The translations under genes were made by a program, and so were the position numbers. From Streptomyces albidoflavus (GTDB lineage Bacteria > Actinomycetota > Actinomycetes > Streptomycetales > Streptomycetaceae): DNA of 64,000 nt. The stretch is taken from positions 92,716 to 156,715 of the forward strand of contig NZ_JOII01000022.1 of assembly GCF_000719955.1 (NCBI RefSeq), given 5' to 3'. The stretch's first letter is position 1, and each line of letters starts with the position of its first letter. The notes below the pieces were generated by a model, which was not told the origin of the DNA, did no database searches, and saw nothing but the letters and a program-made list of their open reading frames with translations. This document shows, in pieces, positions 36,163 to 44,791 of this stretch.

Positions 36163-36312
36163 GATTTCGGCCGGGCTGGATGTGTGACGCAGCGAGCGGA
36201 TCGGTGCTGGGGGACGGCTCGGTAAGTGATCAGTGGTGGGGATGGACGGTCCGGTGGGTGGGGACAATGGAAGGTGGTTCTGGGGCGTGGGTCCTGGGTT
36301 TGGAGGCATGTG

Positions 36313-36657
36313 ATGGCGGAGTCCGAGCGGGACGCGCCGAGGCTGCGGCCTGCGCCGTTGTTGTTCGAGCCGGCGGAGGCGGTGGGGGACCCGGAGCACT
36401 TCTTCGATCTGGAGTCGATGGAGGACCCGGGGGCCCTGCTGGACCGGGCGACCGAGCTGACGGTGGCGTTCCGGGCGGCGGCCGACCGGTCGGTGGAGTT
36501 CCAGGCGATGGCGGCGGCGCAGCTCGCGGACCCGCGGCGGTTCGACCGGCTGAGCGCGGAGGCGATCGGGGAGCGGGCGCAGTGGACCGAGGCGTACGCG
36601 CAGAAGATGATCGAGTTCGGGCGTGACCTGCTGCGGGCGCGGCCCGCCGGGGGCTGA
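36313..36657 (+). CDS. small conserved hypothetical protein
   Basis: 114 aa from ATG 36313 with GGAGG 9 nt upstream. The sequence LRPAPLLFEPAEAVGDPEHF, FDLESMEDPGALLDRATELT and a helical C-terminus suggest a soluble acidic all-alpha protein. I recall the same pattern in many streptomycetes without an assigned function. There is no membrane segment. Confidence 0.75.
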   Translation: MAESERDAPRLRPAPLLFEPAEAVGDPEHFFDLESMEDPGALLDRATELTVAFRAAADRSVEFQAMAAAQLADPRRFDRLSAEAIGERAQWTEAYAQKMIEFGRDLLRARPAGG

Positions 36658-36669
36658 GCGGGACTGTGG

Positions 36670-36688
36670 CATATGCCGACGGCGTATG
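36670..36688. promoter_or_regulatory. imperfect palindrome upstream of the prim/pol-like gene
   Basis: CATATGCC-GAC-GGCGTATG (36670-36688), 8-bp arms with one mismatch, sits about 95 nt before the next start in an AT-richer stretch. Operator candidate. Confidence 0.4.
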
Positions 36689-36780
36689 TGAGGGGGCAAG
36701 GTACCTCATGGATGTCGCCGATGTCCCGCCTTTCGGCAACTCTGTGATACCGCTTGCTCACCACCGGTAGATCTGTCGAC

Positions 36781-37509
36781 ATGAGCAGCCGACATGTCAC
36801 CGCCACCACGACCGCCCGCCACCGCCTCTCCGCCCCCGGGGGCCGGGTCTCCGGAATCCAGGACGGCCAGGACCAGTCGGCCCGCGTGACGGCGGAGGGA
36901 GCCGCGTGGCTCGCCTCGGCCGGGGCGTACCCGGGGGCGGCGGGGCCGGCGGTGCTGCGGTGCGGGATCACCTTCGACGTGGTGAACGTCCCGCCCGTCT
37001 TCGGCCACCGGATACTGGACCGCCTCTGGGAGGAGGGTCCGGGTTCGGGCCCGGCGGCGGTGCAGCGGGGCCGGTTACTCCTCTTCGCGGCGCCGGGCAC
37101 GGCCCAGCGACTGCCCGCCCTGCTGCGCTGGGAGGAGTGCGGGAGCACCGTCCCGCCCCTGCTCTGCCACGGGGCGGGCGACGCGGTGACGGTGCCCGGA
37201 CCCGACCCGGCGGGGGCGCCCGGGGCTCCCGTACCGGCGCTGCGGGCTGCGGTGGGGCATCCGCGGGACGGGGAGCGGGGGCGGGAGCACGCGGCGGGGG
37301 CGGGTGGCCCCGGCGAGTGCTCTGAGCTGCGGGGAGCCGGCGCCGGGGACCGGTGGCTGGTGGCGCCGGGGGCGCGGTACCCGTGGCTGCCGGGGGCGGA
37401 CGTGCTGCGCTGGGCGTGCGTGCGGGCGGCGCGCGGTACGCGCCCGGTATCGATTTTTCCTCCGGTCCGTCCGGGTGCTAAGGTCTACGACGTCAGCAGG
37501 CGCCGCTAG
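36781..37509 (+). CDS. prim/pol-N-terminal-like protein
   Basis: 242 aa from ATG 36781. It resembles the stand-alone 'bifunctional DNA primase/polymerase N-terminal' proteins of Streptomyces: GAAWLASAGAYPGAAGPAVL, FDVVNVPPVFGHRILDRLW, GRLLLFAAPGTAQRLPALLR and DRWLVAPGARYPWLPGADVL. I do not see the acidic triad of active AEP primases, so catalysis is doubtful. Oddly, the stop codon (37507-37509) lies inside the tRNA-Lys gene that begins at 37500, so the last codons share sequence with the tRNA acceptor stem. Confidence 0.75.
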   Translation: MSSRHVTATTTARHRLSAPGGRVSGIQDGQDQSARVTAEGAAWLASAGAYPGAAGPAVLRCGITFDVVNVPPVFGHRILDRLWEEGPGSGPAAVQRGRLLLFAAPGTAQRLPALLRWEECGSTVPPLLCHGAGDAVTVPGPDPAGAPGAPVPALRAAVGHPRDGERGREHAAGAGGPGECSELRGAGAGDRWLVAPGARYPWLPGADVLRWACVRAARGTRPVSIFPPVRPGAKVYDVSRRR

Positions 37510-37573
37510 CTCAGTTGGTTAGAGCAGCTGACTCTTAATCAGCGGGTCCGGGGTTCGAGTCCCTGGCGGCGCA
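37500..37573 (+). tRNA. tRNA-Lys (anticodon CUU), copy 1
   Basis: A 74-nt cloverleaf. Acceptor GCGCCGC pairs with GCGGCGC, D-stem GCTC/GAGC, anticodon stem GCTGA/TCAGC around loop CTCTTAA (anticodon CTT), T-arm CGGGG-TTCGAGT-CCCTG, discriminator A. No encoded CCA. Identical in the mature part to 55785-55858 and 59455-59528. Confidence 0.97.
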
Positions 37574-37580
37574 CAGACGA

Positions 37581-37616
37581 TGAGAAAGCCCCTCGCGGAA
37601 GCGGGGGGCTTTCTCA
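37581..37616 (+). terminator. terminator of tRNA-Lys copy 1
   Basis: The stem TGAGAAAGCCCC pairs with GGGGCTTTCTCA around a CGC-GGAA-GCG core, 8 nt past the tRNA. It may also serve the convergent M6 protease gene. Confidence 0.85.
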
Positions 37617-37641
37617 TGTCTCCGAGGGCTTTCGGTGCTGG

Positions 37642-38952
37642 TCAGAGCCGTGTGGTGAGGTTGACGGTCCAGCTGCCCGAGGGGGTGCGGTCCTCCACCT
37701 CGACGCGTACGCCCTCGCCGGGGGCGGTGCCGGGGACGGTGAAGGTCTCGCCCTCCTGGACGGGGGCGTCGGCGAGGTCGGGGTAGACCGAGCGGCCCCA
37801 GCAGGCAGCGGTGTCCGGGTGGGCGTCGAGGACCTCGACGGGGCCGGCGCCGGAGGGCAGGTCGGTGCGGACACGGTAGACGAGGATGCCTTCGCGGCAG
37901 ACGTCCACGTCGTTGCCCTCGGCGGTACGCGCCTCCACGGCGATGACGGTGCCGGGCCCCTCGGGGACGACCGCGAGGCGGGTGCCGGAGCCGGGCAGGG
38001 GCGCGTCGGCGGCCACGGGCTCCAGGGAGAGGCGGTGCGAGCCCTCGCCCTGGACGCAGGTGATCTGCTGGTGGCCGAGCCAGCCGAGCTTCCACTTGTG
38101 CCAGGCGAAGAGGTCCGGGCCGAGTCCGAACTGGCTGCCCATGAGGTCCCAGTCGCCGACGTGGGTGTCCCAGTCGCCCTTGTTGTCGGTGGGCCGGTGG
38201 TAGAGGTCGGGCAGGTCGAAGACGTGGCCGGTCTCGTGGGCGAGGACGTTGCGGTCGGGCGGGTGGCGTTCGAAGAGGGTGACGACGCGCCGGATCGGGG
38301 TGCCGTCGGCCTCCAGGGGGCGGCTGAAGTTGACCACCTTGGTGGCGTCGGAGTCCACGCCGGGGGCGTCCGGGTCGGCGACGAAGTACACGATGTCGTA
38401 GCGCGAGAAGTCGACGACCGGGTCGGCGGCCTTCAGGGCGTCGCGGAGGTAGGCGGAGCGGCTCGCGGCGTTCCAGTCGCGCCGTATCTCGTAGGCCGTG
38501 GAGGGCTGCGGCATGGTCAGCCACTCCTTCTGCGGGTGCGGGCGCAGGGTGAAGCGGCCGTACGAGGAGCGGTCGAAGAAGTTGGTGGCGTCGGGGAAGT
38601 AGTCGGCGGTCAGCTCGGCGGGGGTGGTGCGCGGGGTGGCGTCGGGGAACGAGAGGAAGACGAGGACGGCGTCGAGGCTGCCGAGCGGGCGCGGGTAGGC
38701 GCCGTTCCAGGTGTCGAGCCCCTCGGAGTGGTGGGCCGGGGTGCGCGGCAGGGCGCACGGGCCGCCCGGGGGCGCGGCCGAGGCGGGGCCCGCCACCAGA
38801 GAGGTCGCCACCAGGGCGAGGAGCGCCACCGCGCCGGCGCCCAGCGCACGCGGCGTGACGCGCTCCGCGCCCGCGGCCCGTGCGGCCGGCGCGTGTTCCC
38901 GCGGGTCCTCCTGACGCGGCAAGGCGGCCTCCGGGTCGGTCGGGGACGGCAC
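37642..38952 (-). CDS. secreted M6-like metalloprotease domain protein
   Basis: 436 aa from GTG 38952; the start is tentative because the RBS is weak. A hydrophobic signal segment (about residues 36-59, GAVALLALVATSLVAGPASA) follows a charged N-region. The catalytic zinc motif HETGH is at 239-243 in VLAHETGHVFDLPDLYH, preceded by VLVFLSFPDATP and ATNFFDRSSYGRF, as in immune-inhibitor-A-like M6 proteases. The conserved WDLMGSQ further on contributes the Met-turn-like segment. The C-terminal part is a beta-sandwich with RTPSGSWTVNL. Likely extracellular protein turnover. Confidence 0.88.
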   Translation of the reverse strand: MPSPTDPEAALPRQEDPREHAPAARAAGAERVTPRALGAGAVALLALVATSLVAGPASAAPPGGPCALPRTPAHHSEGLDTWNGAYPRPLGSLDAVLVFLSFPDATPRTTPAELTADYFPDATNFFDRSSYGRFTLRPHPQKEWLTMPQPSTAYEIRRDWNAASRSAYLRDALKAADPVVDFSRYDIVYFVADPDAPGVDSDATKVVNFSRPLEADGTPIRRVVTLFERHPPDRNVLAHETGHVFDLPDLYHRPTDNKGDWDTHVGDWDLMGSQFGLGPDLFAWHKWKLGWLGHQQITCVQGEGSHRLSLEPVAADAPLPGSGTRLAVVPEGPGTVIAVEARTAEGNDVDVCREGILVYRVRTDLPSGAGPVEVLDAHPDTAACWGRSVYPDLADAPVQEGETFTVPGTAPGEGVRVEVEDRTPSGSWTVNLTTRL

Positions 38953-39313
38953 ATCCCGGCCAGCCTGGTCGCTTTTCTGCCGCAACGCCTCGTTTGTCTC
39001 GCCCGGAGGAGTGATCTCCGCTCGAACTGGGCAACCCCTCGCGGGACTCGTTCGGGTGGAGGTGGTGTCCGGTGGGTGCGGCAGCCGTGCCTCGAAGGAC
39101 CGCGCGGTGGTCGTTCTGCGCACCCCCGGCGCAGGCGTGATGCGCCTGAGCGCCGGGCGCGCGCCCCCACGCGCCGTGCTGGATGCCCTCTCCACGCGGC
39201 CTCTATGATCGGCACACTTCCCCTACGAGGACGCCGGAACGCCGACGCCAGCGCGGCCGGGCCCAAGGGCCGCGCACCCGGCCGGACGCGTCCCCCTCAC
39301 GGAACGGGAGCGA
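38953..39313. other. 361-nt divergent promoter region between protease and GGDEF-EAL genes
   Basis: No gene is supported; an upstream extension of the protease frame is open but lacks coding character. The region carries the divergent leaders. No operator recognised. Confidence 0.4.
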
Positions 39314-41254
39314 GTGGTGAGCGGAACGACCGAAGGCCCGTCAGCCGCGACCGGGCAGGCACCGGCTGCGCCCCAGGAACACCGGCTCCACGAGACCAGG
39401 CCCCAGGAGCGGCCGCCGCACGACTCCCCGCCGTTCGACCCACCGGTCGCGGCCACGGGGTGCGAGCCGCGGCCGCCGGTGCCGGGCGCCCGCGCCCACT
39501 CCCCCGCCGACGTCCGCGCGGACGCCTTCCGGCGCGCCCCGATGGCGCTGGCGGTGCTGGACCGGGCGGGGCGGGTGGTGGAGGCCAACGACGCGTTCGC
39601 GGCGCTGCTGGGCACCGGTCCCGGCGCGGGCGCGCTGAGCAGGGTGGCGGCCGAGCTGCTGGGCCGGCCCGGCGACGAGACCGTACGGGCGGTGCTGGAA
39701 GGCCGGCGGGCCGGGCTCCGGCGCACCCGGCGGGTGCGGGACGCCGAGGGGCGCGCCCGGTGGTTACTGGTGGCCGTGGAGCCACCCCGGGCCGACGGGC
39801 CCGGGGGCGCGCTGCTGTCGGTGACCGACATCAGCGCCCGGCGGGAGCTGGAGGCGCGCGTGCGCGACCTGCGGATGCACGATCCGGTGACCCGGCTGCC
39901 CAACCGCGCGCTCTTCTTCGAACGGCTCGCCTCGGTCGCGGGGCCGTCCGGACCGGAGGGCGCGGCCGAGCACGGGGAGCACCCCGAGGACCGCTGGCCG
40001 CCGGAGGCCGGGCAGGCCAGGACGGGGCGGATCGGCGTCTGCTATCTCGACCTGGACGGCTTCAAGGCGGTCAACGACACCTTCGGCCACCGCACCGGCG
40101 ACCTGCTGCTGACCGCGGTCGCCGAGCGGCTGAGCCGGGTCGCCGTCGCCGGGGCGCGGGGCGGGCGTACGCCGCTGGTGGCGCGGCTCGGCGGCGACGA
40201 GTTCGCCCTGCTCGTGCCGGACTCCTCGGGGACCGAGCAGCTCACCGCGCTGGCGGCGGCGGCGCTGGTCGCGCTGGAGGAGCCGTTCGACGCGGACGGG
40301 GAGCGGCTCTCCGTGTCGGCCTCGGTCGGCGTGGTGGAGCGGCCCGCCTCCGCGACCACCGCGACCGAGCTGATGCAGGACGCCGACACCACGCTGTACT
40401 GGGCCAAGGCCGACGGCGGCGGGCGGTGGACCCTCTTCGACCCCGAGCGCAACGCCCACCGGATGACCCGCCAGGTCCTCGCGGCCGAGCTGCGGCCCGC
40501 GATCGGGCGCGGCGAGTTCGTCCTCGACTACCAGCCGCTGGTGGACCTGGCGGACGGGACGACCAGCGGGGTGGAGGCGCTGGTGCGCTGGCGCCACCCG
40601 CAGTTCGGGACGCTGCCGCCGAGCCGCTTCATCGGGCAGGCCGAGGAGGACGGCTCCGTCGTCCAGCTGGGCCGGTGGGTGCTGCGCACGGCGTGCGCGC
40701 AGGCGCGGGCCTGGCAGGTGGCGCGCCCCGGCCGCCGGGCGATCTTCGTCAGCGTCAACGTGGCCGTGCGCCAGGTCTGGGACTCCGACCTGGTGGCGGA
40801 CGTGGCGGCGGCGCTGGAGGCGACCGGGCTGCCGCCCGAACTGCTCCAGCTGGAGCTGACCGAGTCGGCGCTGATGGGCTCGGCCGGGCGGCCGCTGCGG
40901 GTCCTCCAGGCGCTCAGCGCGATGGGGGTGCGGATCGCCATCGACGACTTCGGCACGGGGTACTCCAACCTCTCGTACCTGAGCCGGCTGCCGGTCTCCG
41001 TGCTGAAGCTCGACGGGTCGTTCGTCCGCAGTTTCCGGGACGACGTGCCGCCGGGGGCGGCGGACGAGGTGGTGGTCGAGGCGATGGTCTCGCTCGCCCA
41101 CCGTCTGGGGCTGACCGTCACCGCCGAGTGCGTGGAGACGGCCCAGCAGGCGCGCCGGCTGCGCGGGATCGGGTGCGACACCGGGCAGGGGTGGCTGTGG
41201 TCGCGGCCGGTCGGGCCGGAGCGGATCGCCGGGTTGCTGCGGCAGCAGGGGTGA
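39314..41254 (+). CDS. PAS-GGDEF-EAL cyclic-di-GMP turnover protein
   Basis: 646 aa from GTG 39314 (GGGAG just upstream; GTG 39317 is equally possible). A Pro-rich N-terminus (about 1-70) is followed by PAS (about 72-180, RAPMALAVLDRAGRVVEAND), GGDEF (about 190-375, RLGGDEFALL intact, DLDGFKAVNDTFGHRTGD) and EAL (about 390-640, GVEALVRWRHP, ELTES, IDDFGTGYSNLSYL, TAECVET). Both signature motifs are intact, so both diguanylate cyclase and phosphodiesterase activity are possible. No transmembrane segment, so it is a cytoplasmic sensor. In Streptomyces c-di-GMP controls development through BldD. Confidence 0.94.
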   Translation: MVSGTTEGPSAATGQAPAAPQEHRLHETRPQERPPHDSPPFDPPVAATGCEPRPPVPGARAHSPADVRADAFRRAPMALAVLDRAGRVVEANDAFAALLGTGPGAGALSRVAAELLGRPGDETVRAVLEGRRAGLRRTRRVRDAEGRARWLLVAVEPPRADGPGGALLSVTDISARRELEARVRDLRMHDPVTRLPNRALFFERLASVAGPSGPEGAAEHGEHPEDRWPPEAGQARTGRIGVCYLDLDGFKAVNDTFGHRTGDLLLTAVAERLSRVAVAGARGGRTPLVARLGGDEFALLVPDSSGTEQLTALAAAALVALEEPFDADGERLSVSASVGVVERPASATTATELMQDADTTLYWAKADGGGRWTLFDPERNAHRMTRQVLAAELRPAIGRGEFVLDYQPLVDLADGTTSGVEALVRWRHPQFGTLPPSRFIGQAEEDGSVVQLGRWVLRTACAQARAWQVARPGRRAIFVSVNVAVRQVWDSDLVADVAAALEATGLPPELLQLELTESALMGSAGRPLRVLQALSAMGVRIAIDDFGTGYSNLSYLSRLPVSVLKLDGSFVRSFRDDVPPGAADEVVVEAMVSLAHRLGLTVTAECVETAQQARRLRGIGCDTGQGWLWSRPVGPERIAGLLRQQG

Positions 41255-41263
41255 GCCGGGCGT

Positions 41264-41875
41264 TCAGCCCGGCCTGCCGGGGGCGCGCAGCCCGGCCAGG
41301 AGGAGCTGGAGCAGGTGCTCGGCCCGCGCGGGCGCGGCCTGTTCCGTGCGGGTGAGCAACTGGTAGAGGACGGAGCCGATCAGGGCGTCGGCGACCGCCT
41401 CCAGGTCGGCGTCGGCGCGGAACTCGCCGCTCGCCACCCCGGCCCGGAGGTGGCCGACGAGGCTCTCGTACTGCCCGCGGGTGTGCTGCCGGTAGAGGCT
41501 CTCGGCGGCGTGCGGGCTCTCGGCGGCGGCCGCGGTCAGGGCGAGGACCATCGCGGCGTGGTGCGGGTCGCCCACCGAGGCGGCGTAGGCGCGGAACCAG
41601 TCGGCGAGCCGCTGGGAGCCGGTGGCGTGCGGGCCGGGCGCCGGCGAGCCGGGCACCGAGGCGAGGAAGCTGTGGAGCACCGCGTCGGCGACCAGGGCCG
41701 CCCTGGAGGGCCAGCGGCGGTAGAGCGTCGGTTTGCCGACCCCGGCGAGGGTGGCCACCTTCTCCATCGACAGCCCGGCGTACCCGTCCCGCAGGAGGAC
41801 CTGCCGGGCGGCGTCCAGCAGGGCGTCGTCCCGCGCCGCGTCCCTGGGCCGCCCGGGCCGTCGTACCTCGTCCAT
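41264..41875 (-). CDS. TetR-family transcriptional repressor
   Basis: 203 aa. The N-terminal TetR HTH (about 15-62) reads DAARQVLLRDGYAGLSMEKV, AGVGKPTLYRRWPSRAALV. A helical C-terminal ligand domain (TetR_C) follows. It is divergent from the SDR gene with 65 nt between starts, and a perfect 20-bp palindrome lies in that gap, so it very probably represses the SDR and itself. The ligand is unknown. Confidence 0.94.
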   Translation of the reverse strand: MDEVRRPGRPRDAARDDALLDAARQVLLRDGYAGLSMEKVATLAGVGKPTLYRRWPSRAALVADAVLHSFLASVPGSPAPGPHATGSQRLADWFRAYAASVGDPHHAAMVLALTAAAAESPHAAESLYRQHTRGQYESLVGHLRAGVASGEFRADADLEAVADALIGSVLYQLLTRTEQAAPARAEHLLQLLLAGLRAPGRPG

Positions 41876-41900
41876 GGCGCGATCCTACGAGTAGGCTGGC

Positions 41901-41920
41901 GTTACGGAACGTACCGTAAC
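41901..41920. promoter_or_regulatory. TetR operator palindrome
   Basis: GTTACGGAACGTACCGTAAC has 7-bp arms (GTTACGG/CCGTAAC) around AACGTA and lies midway between the divergent tetR and SDR starts. The spacing and symmetry fit a TetR dimer site. Confidence 0.8.
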
Positions 41921-41940
41921 GTTATTGAGGGGTGTGTCGT

Positions 41941-42774
41941 ATGGGCCGGAACGTGGTCGTCGTCATCGGTGTCGGAGGGATGGGCGAGGCCATCGCCCGG
42001 CGGCAGGGGCCGGGGAACAGGCTGCTGCTCGCCGACTTCGACGAGGCGACGCTCGCCGCCGTCGCGGAGCGGCTGCGCGGGCAGGGGCACGAGGTCGTCA
42101 CCCAGGCGGTGGACGTCTCCTCGGCGTCCTCGGTCACGGCGCTCGCCGAGGCGGCCGCCGGGCTGGGGCCGGTGACCCAGGTGGTGCACACGGCCGGGCT
42201 CTCCCCCGTCCAGGCGTCGCCCGCCGCCGTCCTGCGGGTGGACCTGCTCGGGACGGCGCTGGTCGTCGAGGAGTTCGGGCACGTCGTCGCCCCCGGCGGC
42301 GCCGGGGTGGTGATCGCCAGCATGGCCGGGCACATGCTGCGGACCCCGCTCACCGCCGAGCAGGAGAGCGCGCTCGCCCACACCCCGGCCGGGGAGCTGC
42401 TGCGCCTGCCCTTCGCCGACCCCGAGGCGCTGGGGCAGGGCGCCTACGGGCTGGCGAAGTACGGGAACCGGCTGCGCGTCCAGGCGGCGAGCGCCGCCTG
42501 GGGAGCGCGGGGTGCGCGGATCAACTCCGTCAGCCCGGGCGTGATCGCCACCCCGATGGGACAGCAGGAGCTGGACGGCGTCAGCGGCCGGACCATGCGC
42601 GCCATGGTCGCCGCCTCGGGCACCGGCCGGCTGGGCACGCCCGAGGACATCGCGGAGGCCGCCGCCTTCCTGCTCGGCCCCGGCGCGTCCTTCATCACCG
42701 GGAACGACCTGCTGGTCGACGGCGGCGTCGTGGCGGCCCTGCGCTCGGGGCACCTGACCCCGGCCGGCGCTTGA
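41941..42774 (+). CDS. short-chain dehydrogenase/reductase (SDR)
   Basis: 277 aa from ATG 41941 (GAGGGG upstream). The nucleotide-binding Gly motif is VIGVGGMGEAIA (residues 8-19). The catalytic pair Tyr169/Lys173 (YGLAK) has an upstream Ser in IASMAG, and RINSVSPGVIATPM plus ITGNDLLVDGG are typical of classical SDRs. An NAD(P)-dependent alcohol/ketone reaction is expected. The final codons (LTPAGA-stop) are formed by a copy of the interspersed repeat, which supplies the TGA. Confidence 0.93.
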   Translation: MGRNVVVVIGVGGMGEAIARRQGPGNRLLLADFDEATLAAVAERLRGQGHEVVTQAVDVSSASSVTALAEAAAGLGPVTQVVHTAGLSPVQASPAAVLRVDLLGTALVVEEFGHVVAPGGAGVVIASMAGHMLRTPLTAEQESALAHTPAGELLRLPFADPEALGQGAYGLAKYGNRLRVQAASAAWGARGARINSVSPGVIATPMGQQELDGVSGRTMRAMVAASGTGRLGTPEDIAEAAAFLLGPGASFITGNDLLVDGGVVAALRSGHLTPAGA

Positions 42775-42807
42775 GCCACCCTCCGAGCCCGGCCGGCGGT
42801 TGAGGCC
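42758..42807 (-). repeat. two degenerate copies of the interspersed repeat at the SDR 3' end
   Basis: The first (about 42758-42777, CCCCGGCCGGCGCTTGAGCC) overlaps the SDR stop codon. The second (42786-42807) reads AGCCCGGCCGGCGGTTGAGG. Orientation as in 17804-18140. Confidence 0.75.
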
Positions 42808-42852
42808 CCCCGGGAGGGGCAGCCGGAACCGCGCAGGCCCCGTCGGGAGTTC

Positions 42853-42869
42853 GCCCCGCGAAGCGGGGC
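42853..42869. terminator. short hairpin between convergent SDR and LLM genes
   Basis: GCCCCGC-GAA-GCGGGGC, perfect 7-bp arms with a 3-nt loop, 5 nt before the LLM stop. It could terminate either gene. Confidence 0.6.
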
Positions 42870-42874
42870 CGGGC

Positions 42875-43960
42875 TCAGCCCAGGTCGGGCATCCCGTAGG
42901 CGTCCGCGATGAGTTCGTAGGAGCGGACGCGGGCGTCCTGGGTGTGGGCGTTGGCGGTGAGCATGAGTTCGTCGGCGCCGGTGCGCTTCTGGAGGTCGTC
43001 GAGGCCGGCGCGGACCTCGTCGGGGGTGCCGTGGACGACGTTGGAGAGCCAGTCGTCGATGAAGTCCTGCTCGACGGCGGAGAAGGAGTGCGCCTCGGCC
43101 TCCTCGGGCGTCGGTACGAGCCCGGGGGCGCCCCGGCGCAGGCGGACCATGTTGAGGGCGCCGGTGAGCACCTGGCGCCGGGCCTCCTTCGCCTCGTCGG
43201 CGGCGAACGCGGAGACGCCGATCATGGCGTAGGGCGCGTCGAGGACGGCCGAGGGGCGGAACGACTCGCGGTAGAGGTCGAGCGCCGGGATGGTGTTGCG
43301 GGCCGAGAAGTGGTGGGCGAAGGAGAAGGGCAGGCCCATCATCCCGGCGAGGCGGGCGGAGAAGCCGGAGGAGCCCAGCAGCCAGATCTGCGGCCGGTGC
43401 GGGGACTGGACGCCGCCCGCGGTGGTGGCCTGCACCGGACCGGGCACCGCGTGGATACGCCGGTAGGGGTGACCGTCCGGGAAGTCGTCGTCGAGGAAGC
43501 GGATCAGCTCGGCGAGCTGCTCGGGGAAGTCGTCGGCGCCCTCGTGCAGCCGGTCGGTGCGGCGCAGGGCGGCGGCGGTGGCTCCGTCGGTACCGGGGGC
43601 GCGCCCGAGTCCGAGGTCGACGCGGCCCGGCGCCAGCGCCTCCAGGGTGCCGAACTGCTCGGCGATGACGAGCGGGGCGTGGTTGGGCAGCATCACGCCG
43701 CCGGAGCCGAGGCGTACCCGCTCGGTGTGGGCGGCGAGGTGGGCGAGGATCACCGCTGGGGAGGAGGAGGCGACGCCGGGCATGGAGTGGTGCTCGGCCA
43801 CCCAGTGGCGGGTGAAGCCCCGGCGGTCGGCGGTCCGGGCGATCCGGACCGCCGCGTGCAGGGCGTCCGTGGACGTCTGGCCGGCGCCGACGGTGGCCAG
43901 GTCCAGTACGGAGAGGGGGGTCGGGGCGGTGCCCTGGACCTTTCCTCGGATGTCGTCCAC
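42875..43960 (-). CDS. LLM-class flavin-dependent oxidoreductase (luciferase-like monooxygenase)
   Basis: 361 aa. The bacterial-luciferase TIM-barrel fold is indicated by PLSVLDLATVGAGQTSTDAL, YRRIHAVPGPVQ, WVAEHHSMPGVASSSPAVIL, RVRLGSGGVMLPNHAPLVIA, FGTLEALAPGRVDLGLGRAP and PQIWLLGSSGFSARLAGMMG. These are the hallmarks of the FMN-dependent 'LuxAB-like, MsnO8' group. The substrate is unknown. It lies downstream of the racemase-like genes on the same strand, but 99 nt separate them. Confidence 0.92.
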   Translation of the reverse strand: MDDIRGKVQGTAPTPLSVLDLATVGAGQTSTDALHAAVRIARTADRRGFTRHWVAEHHSMPGVASSSPAVILAHLAAHTERVRLGSGGVMLPNHAPLVIAEQFGTLEALAPGRVDLGLGRAPGTDGATAAALRRTDRLHEGADDFPEQLAELIRFLDDDFPDGHPYRRIHAVPGPVQATTAGGVQSPHRPQIWLLGSSGFSARLAGMMGLPFSFAHHFSARNTIPALDLYRESFRPSAVLDAPYAMIGVSAFAADEAKEARRQVLTGALNMVRLRRGAPGLVPTPEEAEAHSFSAVEQDFIDDWLSNVVHGTPDEVRAGLDDLQKRTGADELMLTANAHTQDARVRSYELIADAYGMPDLG

Positions 43961-44059
43961 GGGGGTGCCTCCTGTTGCTGGGGGTGCGAACCCCCGCTTA
44001 ACGGGAGGGTGGCTCCGTTTTATTCCCGGGCCCGCTCTCCCAGGAGACCACCGGCCCGC

Positions 44060-44791
44060 TCAGGAGACCACCTGGGGCTTCTGGAGGAAGAGGGTGCCCA
44101 GGGCGGGCTCGCGGACCCGGCGCCCCGCCAGCCGCAGCCCCTCCCAGACCGTGACCTGGTTGGCGGTGAGGACGGGCTTGCCCAGCTCCTCCTCCAGCTC
44201 CGTGAGGTACGCGGCGGTGTGCAGGGCGGTGTCCGGCAGCAGGACCGCCTCGGCGTCGGGGTGGTCGCCGGAGCGGGCCAGTTCCAGGACCTCGTCCCGG
44301 CCCCAGGTGCCGACCTCGGCGGCGGTGATGATGCCGCTCGCCTTCTCCTGGACGACCTCGGTGCCGGAGGCCTTGAGGAAGTCGGAGAAGCGGCCCGCGA
44401 CGTCGTCGGGGTAGGTCGCGGCGACCGCGACCCGGCTCGCCCCGATCTCCTTGACGGCGTGCGCGAAGGCGAAGGAGGTGCTGGAGGCGGGGAGTCCGGC
44501 GGCCTGGGCGAGGGCGCGGACCTGGTCGTGGGCGCCGTCCCAGCCGTAGACGAAGCTGCCGCTGGTGCAGGCCCAGACGACCGCCTCGGCGCCGGAGTGG
44601 CGCAGTTCCTCGACGCCCGCGCCGAGCCGGGCCGGGGAACCCATCTCCAGCAGGGCGTCGACGCGGTGGGCGTCCTCGCCGATGTCGGTGTGGATGACGT
44701 GCAGCCGGACGCTGCCGCCCATCAGCACCTCGATGCGCGGGTAGTCGTCCTCGGCGGAGTGCCCCGGGTAGAGAAAGCCGAGCGCTGTCAT
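44060..44791 (-). CDS. Asp/Glu racemase-superfamily enzyme (EutA/maleate cis-trans isomerase-like), paralogue 1
   Basis: 243 aa. The opening MTALGFLYPGHSAEDDYPRI and the first catalytic-Cys region AVVWACTSGSFVYG match the arylmalonate decarboxylase/maleate isomerase/EutA group. The partner region is VLLPDTALHTAAYLTELEEE, where the second Cys of racemases appears to be replaced. The end VLTANQVTVWEGLRLAGRRV is shared with the neighbour at 44962-45801. EutA proteins occur in ectoine-degradation loci. Transcribed with the second paralogue (170-nt gap). Confidence 0.85.
   Translation of the reverse strand: MTALGFLYPGHSAEDDYPRIEVLMGGSVRLHVIHTDIGEDAHRVDALLEMGSPARLGAGVEELRHSGAEAVVWACTSGSFVYGWDGAHDQVRALAQAAGLPASSTSFAFAHAVKEIGASRVAVAATYPDDVAGRFSDFLKASGTEVVQEKASGIITAAEVGTWGRDEVLELARSGDHPDAEAVLLPDTALHTAAYLTELEEELGKPVLTANQVTVWEGLRLAGRRVREPALGTLFLQKPQVVS

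Noticed and set aside
38610..39266. Minus-strand ORF overlapping the protease N-terminus and its upstream gap
   Set aside because: Arg/Pro/Ala shadow frame; the protease frame carries the signal peptide and HExxH motif.
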